Assembly (NCBI GenBank): GCA_947177885.1
Contig: CAMWWF010000169.1
Location: 1 to 6,628, forward strand
DNA: 6,628 nucleotides
From: an uncultured Lachnospiraceae bacterium
GTDB taxonomy: Bacteria; Bacillota_A; Clostridia; Lachnospirales; Lachnospiraceae
Direction of reading: 5' to 3'
Below the pieces are notes generated by a model, which did not search any database, was not told where the DNA came from, and saw nothing but the letters and a program-made list of their open reading frames with translations. Made by a program: the position numbers and the translations under genes. This document shows, in pieces, positions 1-5,825 of this stretch (positions are counted from its first letter, which is position 1; each line of letters starts with the position of its first letter).

Positions 1-110
1 GCATTATAATTCGTATTTGCAAGATAAATTTTATTTTCATCTTCTGCATAATCAGAAAAGCTCAGAAATGCTCTGCATTCAGTAACTCTATCCTCATTAT
101 TCTTATTCAT
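1..110 (-). CDS. N-terminal fragment of an unidentified protein, translationally coupled to licD
   Basis: An ATG at 110-108 opens a frame that stays open to the window edge (36 complete codons, beginning MNKNNEDRVTECRAFLSFSD). It is preceded by a strong Shine-Dalgarno AAGGAG six bases upstream, lying inside the end of licD. The start overlaps the licD stop by eight bases (ATGAATAA), so the two genes are almost certainly co-transcribed and translationally coupled. The visible part is hydrophilic, has no signal peptide, and its last residues (KIYLANTNYN) look like a beta strand followed by a turn, as at the start of some beta-propeller proteins; that resemblance is weak. I do not recognise the family. 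The position suggests a partner of the LicD protein in the same glycan pathway. The rest of the gene lies outside the window. Confidence 0.75.
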   Translation of the reverse strand, partial: MNKNNEDRVTECRAFLSFSDYAEDENKIYLANTNYN

Positions 111-1602
111 CAGATTCTCCTTTGCTTTCTATCGTGACAATCATAATGGGTTTTCCGGCATCCTGAAACGGCTGCAATATAGCATTCATATCGCCGTAAT
201 AAACGTCGCACAACGCCACTGCCCGGTCAATATTGTCAGTTTCGTCACAAATACCCCATTCAGCCGTTGTATATCTATTTAAAATCTTCTGATACCGTTC
301 ACTCAATTGCGGTGATATCTGTTCAAGAACTTTCTCCATGGCAGGCTGTGGTCTCCACCACAGCAGCACAAAATCCTTAACCTGTTCAAACGTATACAGA
401 GTCTGCTCCAACTTATCAAGAGCTTTGGCACCATATTTTGCAAAAACAGCAGGATCATTTGTGCTCAATACAATTTTCTTCCGTGCCCCATCTGCTTTCA
501 TTGTATGGTGAACCCACTCCGCAGGAAATTCTTTGGACTCCTCCTTTACTTCTATTTCATCAATAGAAATCAACCCCACATTTTTTGCACGCTGCTCAAT
601 ATTCTTCACATATTCACGCAATTGCCGTAGCTGCCGTGCATAATATGGGTACTCATGGGTTCCAGTCTTTTTTCTGCGCACAAGATACTTATAATAAATC
701 AATCTGAGAATATTATCATATCCTGCCGGAACAGGTATCATAAAATTCTCAAAAGAGGCACTATACCCATCAGCAAACCATTTTTTAGGATATATTTTGT
801 GTTCATATTGAAGATAATCTATATATTCTACAATATAATCACTTTCTTCTTCTTTGTACATCATAGCCAGATAGTTTGCCCACTTCCATAACTCAGAAGA
901 TACCTTATACCAATCCTCATCTTCCAATAATCGATGATCGATCTGAAGCTTACAATTCTCTTCCAAGTATTCAATACCCAAATTAATTTCTTCTATTACA
1001 CTTTCCTTTAACGCAGCATTTTCGTTCTGCTTTTCGGCATTCTCTTCTGAATCACTGTTTTCAGAATCATAATCTCCTCTTCCAACATTCTTGGCCAACT
1101 GCGCAATTCTACCCGCCATTGTAAGAAGATTCTTCTGCAATTCTCTGTCTTTTTCATCCCGAGGCAGATAATCCAAAGGAAAAATATCCAGTCCCACTGT
1201 AAAAGGACATCCGTGATACTGATCCAACCACTCTTTTGAAATACTGATACCATTTCCATTATTTATACACGTATGATACTGGTCGTATCCTTCCTCCGTC
1301 AGAGGACTCCTTACAAGATACCCTTCCGGAAGCTCTTTTGGCAGCACCTGCATCAATATATTATAATCCGGTCTCTTCACCCAGATATCCATGTCATCGT
1401 CCCAAGGTACAAATCCCTCATGCCGGATTGCCCCCAGCAAAGTGCCATATGCCGCATACCATTTCAGTCCATGTCGGTCACAAACCTCCGCAACTTTCTG
1501 CAACACCTCCAACTCTGCTGCCCACAAAGTCTTCATAGTAGTATCCAGATAGAATCCGTCACGAACCTCCTGATCAAAAAATCCGTCCTGAAATTCCAGC
1601 AT
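103..1602 (-). CDS. LicD family phosphotransferase with C-terminal glycosyltransferase-like domain (499 aa)
   Basis: LicD proteins are cytoplasmic nucleotidyltransferase-fold enzymes that move phosphocholine or related phospho-groups from a CDP-activated donor onto glycans. The signature is clear: residues 53-61 read GTLLGAIRH, and 67-73 read WDDDMDI, the acidic metal-binding cluster. GLDIFPLD (137-144) is also typical of the family. Residues 178-205 form an acidic, Asn/Glu-rich low-complexity insert. Roughly residues 375-490 form a second domain with LLWWRP (413-418), an acidic WGICDETDNIDRA stretch (449-461) and YYGDMNA followed by GKPIMI. It resembles the C-terminal half of GT-B enzymes such as CDP-glycerol glycerophosphotransferases (family recollection). 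The start is the ATG at 1602-1600, with AGGAGG eight bases upstream. An in-frame TTG at 1626 would lie upstream of that ribosome site and is rejected. The stop is TAA. The gene is AT-rich in its middle (28% GC in 661-720), unlike the plus-strand neighbour. The exact donor and acceptor cannot be told from sequence. Confidence 0.92.
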   Translation of the reverse strand: MLEFQDGFFDQEVRDGFYLDTTMKTLWAAELEVLQKVAEVCDRHGLKWYAAYGTLLGAIRHEGFVPWDDDMDIWVKRPDYNILMQVLPKELPEGYLVRSPLTEEGYDQYHTCINNGNGISISKEWLDQYHGCPFTVGLDIFPLDYLPRDEKDRELQKNLLTMAGRIAQLAKNVGRGDYDSENSDSEENAEKQNENAALKESVIEEINLGIEYLEENCKLQIDHRLLEDEDWYKVSSELWKWANYLAMMYKEEESDYIVEYIDYLQYEHKIYPKKWFADGYSASFENFMIPVPAGYDNILRLIYYKYLVRRKKTGTHEYPYYARQLRQLREYVKNIEQRAKNVGLISIDEIEVKEESKEFPAEWVHHTMKADGARKKIVLSTNDPAVFAKYGAKALDKLEQTLYTFEQVKDFVLLWWRPQPAMEKVLEQISPQLSERYQKILNRYTTAEWGICDETDNIDRAVALCDVYYGDMNAILQPFQDAGKPIMIVTIESKGESDE

Positions 1603-1638
1603 ATTCCGTTCCTCCTGCGCACTCAAGATTATTGTAAT

Positions 1639-1722
1639 TTAAAAAAAGCGCTCTCTATCCCACGAAAGCACTTCCCAAGCATTCCCTATATTGCCTCCAT
1701 GCAACTTTTTATAAACTTCCAT
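1639..1722 (-). other. 27-codon mini-ORF in the licD leader (leader peptide or gene remnant)
   Basis: An ATG at 1722-1720 opens 27 codons that end with TAA at 1641-1639, exactly at the end of the terminator U-tract. The peptide contains HGGNIGNAWEVL and ends WDRERFF. The frame passes straight through the terminator hairpin, so a translating ribosome would disrupt it. No good Shine-Dalgarno precedes the ATG, and the predicted sigma-28 start site is only about eight bases upstream, so translation would have to be nearly leaderless. The HGGN segment resembles the N-terminus of CobD/HisC-type aminotransferases, so it may instead be a remnant of a lost gene. A second short frame, ATG at 1688 with GGAGG 11 bases upstream, overlaps it. 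Whether either is translated is unknown. Confidence 0.3.
1641..1673 (-). terminator. Intrinsic terminator inside the licD leader
   Basis: On the minus strand AAGTGCTTTC (1673-1664) pairs over all ten positions (two or three as G-U) with GAGAGCGCTT (1655-1646), around an eight-base loop GTGGGATA. The U-tract is seven T (1647-1641), the first two shared with the stem. There is no T-run on the other side, so it works only for minus-strand transcription. No minus-strand gene lies upstream that it could terminate: the DNA up to 3247 carries only the plus-strand glycosyltransferase. It ends 38 bases before the licD start codon and about 90 bases after the sigma-28-like promoter. It should therefore stop part of the licD transcripts or act as an attenuator. 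Confidence 0.75.
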
Positions 1723-1736
1723 GTCCACTAAAATCT

Positions 1737-1764
1737 ATATCGGCAAACAGGCAGTAAAACATTA
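1737..1764 (-). promoter_or_regulatory. Sigma-28 (SigD/FliA)-like promoter for licD
   Basis: The minus strand carries TAAT (1764-1761), 16 bases, then GCCGATAT (1744-1737). The known sigma-28 consensus is TAAA, 15-16 bases, GCCGATAA/T, so the -10 element is perfect and the -35 matches three of four. Expected transcription start is near 1730, giving a leader of about 128 bases to the licD ATG, with the intrinsic terminator inside it. A near-identical 11-mer, TGTTTGCCGAT, occurs in the promoter region of the radical SAM gene. This points to control with motility genes. Confidence 0.6.
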
Positions 1765-1808
1765 GGTAACATATCCATGATTTTTATGTAAAATAGAGCT
1801 CTGTTACC
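1765..1808. repeat. Inverted repeat GGTAACA / TGTTACC upstream of the licD promoter
   Basis: GGTAACA at 1765-1771 and TGTTACC at 1802-1808 are perfect 7-base inverted copies separated by 30 AT-rich bases. They lie immediately upstream of the sigma-28-like -35 element. The placement would suit an activator or repressor site, but arms this short and widely spaced can also arise by chance. No T-run follows, so it is not a terminator. Confidence 0.25.
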
Positions 1809-1904
1809 GTGTCTTCATTCAACATATGCCATTTTGCTTTCAGATACCCATATATACTTTCACGCTCCTGTCCCTCCGGTCAAATACTTCCCTCCACAAA
1901 CATA

Positions 1905-1933
1905 GTGAAACCAAACCCGCAATGTGCTATAAT
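1905..1933 (+). promoter_or_regulatory. Sigma-A-like promoter (extended -10) for the plus-strand glycosyltransferase
   Basis: GTGAAA (1905-1910, four of six against TTGACA), a 17-base spacer, and a perfect TATAAT (1928-1933) preceded by TGC, an extended -10. The start site would be near 1940, giving a 5' leader of about 62 bases. Because the -10 overlaps the TTG that could extend the reading frame upstream, the promoter itself supports the downstream ATG at 2002 as the real start. Confidence 0.75.
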
Positions 1934-2001
1934 TGGGGCATGGCAGCAATCACCCGGAGTTCTCCCGAAGATGCTGTACATCAATGCAAAGGAGCCCCTC
2001 C

Positions 2002-3171
2002 ATGAAAGTATTAATGCTGACCTGGAAAAGTTTTGGAAACGAAGACATGATCGAAGCCCTGAAAGAGCTGGGACATCAGGTGACGGAGCAGCCTTTCTCC
2101 GACAAGGGTGAAAAACCGGATGAACAGTTAGAGCAGGAATTAACAGCCTGTATCCAGAAGAACACACCAGACTTTCTCTTTTCCTTTAATTATTTCCCGG
2201 TGGCTTCCATGGCCTGCAAGAAGCTGGGGATCCCCTATGTCGCATGGGTCTACGACAGCCCCTATGTGCGGCTGTACCATTATACCATCAACTACCCCAC
2301 TAATCACGTCTTCGTCTTCGATAAGCAGCAATATCTGGAATTTCATAACGCCGGTATCCTGACGGTACATTATCTTCCTATGGCCGCCAATACCAGACGT
2401 TTATCCGCCATGACGGACTTTGCCGCCTTTCAGAGAACAGCATGGTACAACCGGCATCCCGTGGCATTCATTGGCTCCCTCTACACGGAAAAGCATCAGT
2501 TTTATCAGCGTATGGAGGGCAAGATTTCCCCCTATACCAAGGGATATCTGGAGGGATTGATGGCTGCCCAGAAGCAGGTATACGGTTATAATTTTATCCA
2601 GGAATCTCTGCCGAAAACCATACTGGCGGATATGCAGAAGGCTCTCCCTCTCACTCCCGGCGCGGACAGCGTGGAGAGTGTGGAATATCTCTTTGCGCAA
2701 TATGTTGTCAACCGCCAGATCACTGCCCTGGAGCGCCGGGAACTGCTGACCGCGGTGGCGGAGCGCTTTTGCCTGGACCTGTATACTCCCGACCAGACTT
2801 TAAAACTGCCCAACTGTACGAATCATGGTTCTGTGGATTACTACGACTTTGCGCCCTATGTGTTCAAAAAGGCTAAGATCAATCTGAACATATCCCTGCG
2901 GAGCATCCTCAGCGGCATTCCCCTGCGGGCTTTTGATATCATGGGGGCAGGAGGATTTCTGCTGACCAATTATCAGGAGGATTTTCTGGATCTCTTCGTG
3001 CCGGGCGAGGACTTTGTGTTTTATGAGAGTAAGACTGACCTGATGGACAAGATCGACTATTATCTGAAACATGAAGCCGAACGGGCGCAGATTGCTGAAA
3101 ATGGCCTACGGAGAATCTCCACAGACCATACCTATGAGCAACGCGTAGCTGAGATCCTCAGCTATTTGTAA
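2002..3171 (+). CDS. CgeB-like glycosyltransferase (DUF3880 / Glyco_trans_1_2 type), 389 aa
   Basis: A soluble GT-B-fold glycosyltransferase expected to transfer a sugar from a nucleotide-sugar in the cytoplasm. The start MKVLMLTWKSFGNEDM is the classic first strand and turn of this fold, and AAAGGAG (1988-1994) lies seven bases before the ATG. Residues 58-145 hold the DUF3880-like part: DFLFSFNYFP, then GIPYVAWVYDSP (76-87) and VFVFDKQQYLEF followed by YLPMAAN (124-130). GSLYTEKHQFY (158-168) marks the linker to the donor-binding half. The C-terminal part has KINLNISLRSILSGIPLRAFDIMGAGGFLLTN with the usual R-x-FDIMGAGG signature at 309-318, and ends in a helix-rich tail. The stop is TAA. It is the only plus-strand gene here, diverging from licD and converging on the radical SAM gene, and is locally GC-rich (65% in 2701-2760). 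It is a diverged paralogue of the interrupted enzyme at 4455-5657. Sugar and acceptor are unknown. Confidence 0.92.
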   Translation: MKVLMLTWKSFGNEDMIEALKELGHQVTEQPFSDKGEKPDEQLEQELTACIQKNTPDFLFSFNYFPVASMACKKLGIPYVAWVYDSPYVRLYHYTINYPTNHVFVFDKQQYLEFHNAGILTVHYLPMAANTRRLSAMTDFAAFQRTAWYNRHPVAFIGSLYTEKHQFYQRMEGKISPYTKGYLEGLMAAQKQVYGYNFIQESLPKTILADMQKALPLTPGADSVESVEYLFAQYVVNRQITALERRELLTAVAERFCLDLYTPDQTLKLPNCTNHGSVDYYDFAPYVFKKAKINLNISLRSILSGIPLRAFDIMGAGGFLLTNYQEDFLDLFVPGEDFVFYESKTDLMDKIDYYLKHEAERAQIAENGLRRISTDHTYEQRVAEILSYL

Positions 3172-3247
3172 TACAGCATCAGAAGTTCCCGTTGGCAATA
3201 CCTGACACCTTATCCTGCATCAAGTTTCGCATTTGTTCTGCAGAAGC
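3172..3247. other. Convergent intergenic stretch without a recognisable terminator
   Basis: These 76 bases separate the stops of two convergent genes. I see no G+C-rich hairpin followed by a T-run on either strand, only the short palindrome TTCTGCAGAA at 3236-3245. On the minus strand the radical SAM frame stays open for 22 more codons after its TAA, ending at TGA 3181-3179. The two transcripts probably overlap at their 3' ends. Confidence 0.5.
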
Positions 3248-4378
3248 TTATTCCACCCAGTCCTCCAATACACTGTTCTTGCCAATGATCTCCCATGTGC
3301 AGGCCTTTCCGCCGGTGCAATAACTGCATCTCTGCATGGGGATCAGCAATCCGGCCTTCAAGACAGGATATGTCAGCGTCTCATCATACAGATCGACTCC
3401 TTCGTCCACCGGCAGCTCCTGTCCAAACGCCGCATTGAAATATTTGGTGGTAAAAGGTGCATAACAGGGCGCCACTTTACCCTCATGGAGACAGGTGCAG
3501 GAAGCCTGGAAGCAGCTGTAGAAAAAGTCTTCATCCGCCTGAGGCGCCATGGTCTGTGTCTTGTTGAACTCAGTGATCATAGGAGTGATGGTATAGGGTA
3601 TCTCCTGCTCATACAGAAATTTCTGTATTTCCTGAACTTTATCCTTCAACGGAGGATAAAAGGAGATGTGGAAAAAAGCCATATTCTTCTTCATAATCTC
3701 TATCAGGGCAGGATCCAACCGGTCGATCAGCATTCCGTTCGTCACCACCGTAATGATACTGGCTGGATATGATCCTCTTGTCAGTTCGATAAAGCTGCCA
3801 AGCTCAGGGTTTAGCAAAGGTTCTCCCCCCAATATCCGGATAACCCCAATATCGGCAATGTACTTTTTCAGCTGACGCAGATCATCCGCAAATCGCTCAT
3901 ACTCCGTATAAACCGGTTGAGGAACAAGGGGAGAATAATGGGTACAATACTTGCAGTTTAAATTACAGTGATCCGTCACATGGTATTCCAGATAGGGCAG
4001 GTAAGGATCCTGCAGCATGGGAGTGATCAGGTTCGCCACCGCCTCCGGCTGGTTCCTGATCTGGGGGTTCAGCCTTATCCCGTCATAAATATCCTGTACA
4101 TCCACTCCTTCCCTGAGCAACTCCAACACAAGTTCATTCTGCTGGATATAATATTCCTTGGGAATGATCATGGCAGTCAGTTCCCCTGCCGCATATTTCC
4201 GGCCAAATTCTGAAACGGATATCTCATTACTGCCCTGCGTTTCACCGGGGACAACAAGGGCATCCACAGTTATGGTGTCTCCGCCGTCCTGCGCATATAG
4301 CTCAGAATACTCATTTTCCAACGTTTCTTTCATAAGGAAACTCCATTTAGAGTTACCAAATACAGCCACATGTATCAT
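3248..4378 (-). CDS. Radical SAM protein with SPASM-like C-terminal cysteines, 376 aa
   Basis: Radical SAM enzymes use a 4Fe-4S cluster to split S-adenosylmethionine and start radical chemistry. The cluster motif C-x3-C-x2-C is at C138, C142 and C145 (HCNLNCKYCTHYSP), and the SAM-contacting GGEPLLNPEL lies at 184-193. The C-terminal third has seven more cysteines (289, 294, 296, 305, 351, 354, 360), a pattern like SPASM/twitch domains that bind an extra cluster. Residues 1-115 are a separate domain starting MIHVAVFGNSKW with a Rossmann-like first strand; I do not recognise it by name. The start is the ATG at 4378-4376, with AAAGGA six bases upstream. An upstream in-frame extension to 4567 would run through the promoter and the end of the neighbouring gene, and is rejected. 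The stop is TAA. Substrate is unknown: a sugar, peptide or glycan precursor fits the neighbours. A sigma-28-like promoter directly precedes it. Confidence 0.92.
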   Translation of the reverse strand: MIHVAVFGNSKWSFLMKETLENEYSELYAQDGGDTITVDALVVPGETQGSNEISVSEFGRKYAAGELTAMIIPKEYYIQQNELVLELLREGVDVQDIYDGIRLNPQIRNQPEAVANLITPMLQDPYLPYLEYHVTDHCNLNCKYCTHYSPLVPQPVYTEYERFADDLRQLKKYIADIGVIRILGGEPLLNPELGSFIELTRGSYPASIITVVTNGMLIDRLDPALIEIMKKNMAFFHISFYPPLKDKVQEIQKFLYEQEIPYTITPMITEFNKTQTMAPQADEDFFYSCFQASCTCLHEGKVAPCYAPFTTKYFNAAFGQELPVDEGVDLYDETLTYPVLKAGLLIPMQRCSYCTGGKACTWEIIGKNSVLEDWVE

Positions 4379-4395
4379 GAAATGTCCTTTCCTCT

Positions 4396-4423
4396 CTATC
4401 GGCAAACAATTTTCCATCATTGA
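4396..4423 (-). promoter_or_regulatory. Sigma-28-like promoter for the radical SAM gene
   Basis: The minus strand carries TCAA (4423-4420, three of four against TAAA), 16 bases, then GCCGATAG (4403-4396, seven of eight). The spacing equals that of the licD promoter, and the sequence TGTTTGCCGATA is shared by both. The predicted start site would be close to the Shine-Dalgarno AAAGGA at 4390-4385, giving a very short leader of roughly 10-15 bases. The -35 is weaker than at licD. Confidence 0.5.
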
Positions 4424-5135
4424 TCTGCGAAATTTTTTTGTCTTCTGAATCACATTACATATACGACAGTAAATCCTCGTGCAGTTCCCGCGCCCTGGCT
4501 CTCCACGTGTGAGATGACAACGCCAGTTCCTGCCCTGCAGAAGCAATTTGCTGCAATCTGTTTTCATCCGCGAGCAGGTTGTTTATTTCCCCGGACAATG
4601 CAGATATACTTTCATCCGACAGATCAAAGGATACCCATGTATCCGGGGCCAGCACTTCCTCCAGATACCGGGATGTCTCCGATACCGCCACCGCGCCGCA
4701 CAGCATTGCATTGAACACCCGCTCATGGCTTCCGTCCCTGAACCAGGGCAGCGTATTCAAGACAATCTTACTGTCCTCCATCCGCTCCAATATTTTCTCC
4801 GGCGTAACCCTGCCGCCGTAATGGACATTGGGCAGTCTGATCCAGTCACACTTCTCCCAACCGTCACCATAAAGCTCCAACGGGATACCTGCCCTGGCAA
4901 CAGAAGCGACTATCCTCTCCCGGTAATGAGAGCTTACAGTCCTCTCTATATGTACGCAGGAAGAAATAAACAGACGCAGTTCCTCATCCGAAAGGCATAT
5001 GCCCGCCAGTTGAAGCTGTTCCTCTATCACGTTCTCAATGGTTTCCTCCGGATGAGAAAGCAGGTACTCGATGCTGCGGTCGCATATCTATCTTGCAGGA
5101 AATTTCCACCCGGACAGGTCCGGCTGCTGTATATA

Positions 5136-5161
5136 GCCGGCATATAGACTGCCGGCATATA
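5136..5161. repeat. 11-base direct repeat with 15-base period inside the interrupted glycosyltransferase
   Basis: GCCGGCATATA occurs at 5136-5146 and again at 5151-5161, separated by GACT. In the protein it gives the repeated LYAG of LYAGSLYAGY. The 15-base period equals five codons, so a duplication by slippage would keep the frame. It lies 46 bases before the TAG codon in reading direction, at the linker between the two domains. Confidence 0.6.
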
Positions 5162-5621
5162 ATACATCTGTCCCACGCTCTTTTACAGGCTTATGACTCG
5201 CACAGAGAGAAGTCCCTCCATGAGCCAGAAAGCCGTTAGACGGGATATTCGGATAGAATCGGTTCACATAATCCATATGGCCGCGGTCAATACACAGCAC
5301 GATTCCGGTAGCAGGCATACACATCAACATATTATGATACCAATACGGATGATCCACCAGAATGTTCACGCAGGGAATCCCCAACACTTCCCACATATTT
5401 TCCCCGGAAGGGATCGTCATCCCAAAGAACAGACTGTTAAATGCGATCATCGCCGTAACAGGACCGCTCTGCATATATTCATGAAGCAGCCCAAGACTTC
5501 TGGCACTTTGCTGCAGATCAAAGTCAAATACCTCATACCCCAGCTCCAGAAATCCCTGTTTCAACTGTTCGCTGAACAGATTCAGGGTATCCAGCTCCCC
5601 CTGAAACAAAACCAGGCGCTT

Positions 5622-5657
5622 TTTTTCCGTCATTCTCTCTGTCATATTTTCTGTCAT
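5622..5657 (-). repeat. Three 12-base repeats, each beginning with ATG, at the glycosyltransferase start
   Basis: Three tandem units at 5657-5646, 5645-5634 and 5633-5622 read ATGACAGAAAAT, ATGACAGAGAGA and ATGACGGAAAAA, coding MTEN-MTER-MTEK. Each unit supplies an in-frame ATG, so several starts are possible at one ribosome site. Twelve bases keep the frame when copies are gained or lost. Confidence 0.7.
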
Positions 5658-5665
5658 ACATCCTC

Positions 5666-5806
5666 TCATCCTGCCGTGAGGCTGACTGTTTTCCATGCGG
5701 CTGTTCCCGGAGCGTGTTTGAAAATCATTCCCCCGGTCCGCACGCCCCGCTTCACGGTCTGCTGTGCCCAGTCAATAAAATGTAACCATTCAACCATGTC
5801 ATTCAT
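5666..5806 (-). other. Possible 46-codon small ORF between the DUF4422 gene and the glycosyltransferase
   Basis: ATG 5806-5804 opens 46 codons (start MNDMVEWLHFIDWAQQ) ending in TGA at 5668-5666. That stop overlaps an in-frame ATG of the following gene as ATGA, which would permit coupling. The ribosome site (GGAA, about four bases before the ATG) is weak. The peptide has no membrane segment or motif I recognise. It may be chance or the remains of a larger gene; the frame also runs open upstream to 5875, over the end of the DUF4422 gene. Confidence 0.2.
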
Positions 5807-5825
5807 AAGTTTCCGGAAGGGACGT

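Larger units (their letters stand above)
4455..5657 (-). pseudogene. CgeB-like glycosyltransferase interrupted by one in-frame amber codon
   Basis: Two adjacent reading frames are the two halves of one DUF3880/Glyco_trans_1_2-type glycosyltransferase. The N-half (to TAG at 5090-5088) has LVLFQGELDTLNLF, GIPCVNILVDHPYWYHNML, a CIDRGHMDYVNRFYPNI stretch and FLAHGG. The C-half has ELYGDGWE, NVHYGGRVTPEKILERM, SKIVLNTLPWF, DGSHERVFNAMLCGAVAVSE and an HTWRARA tail. Both halves are in the same frame (5090 and 5030 differ by 60 bases); only the TAG separates them, with 19 sense codons between it and the first candidate restart, GTG 5030. Read through, the product is 400 residues counting the amber position, close to the 389 of its intact paralogue. 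The GTG restart has GGAGG 14 bases upstream, a poor distance. Start chosen: ATG 5657, with GAGAGGA three bases upstream; ATG 5696 is possible. The stop at the true end is TAA. It may be a recent nonsense mutation, a readthrough gene, or a base error. N-half alone would lack the donor-binding domain. Confidence 0.85.

Noticed and set aside
1687..1715. Plus-strand TATAAA with upstream TTGCCT as a promoter
   Set aside because: The spacing between the boxes is only 13 bases and no -35 exists at 16-18 bases.
1273..1731. Plus-strand frame of 152 codons opposite the start of licD
   Set aside because: It is antisense to the conserved LicD catalytic region and its composition is that of a complementary shadow.
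1933..2001. TTG-started N-terminal extension of the plus-strand glycosyltransferase
   Set aside because: The TTG overlaps the -10 box, the extension is not family-like, and a good Shine-Dalgarno serves the ATG at 2002.
3849..3856. A perfect sigma-28 -10 octamer GCCGATAT on the minus strand inside the radical SAM gene
   Set aside because: It encodes the IADIG segment, and the -35 position at the same spacing reads GTCA, with no match. Probably chance.
4379..4567. 63-residue N-terminal extension of the radical SAM frame
   Set aside because: It would run through the promoter and into the 3' end of the neighbouring gene; its residues are not domain-like, and the ATG at 4378 has its own ribosome site.
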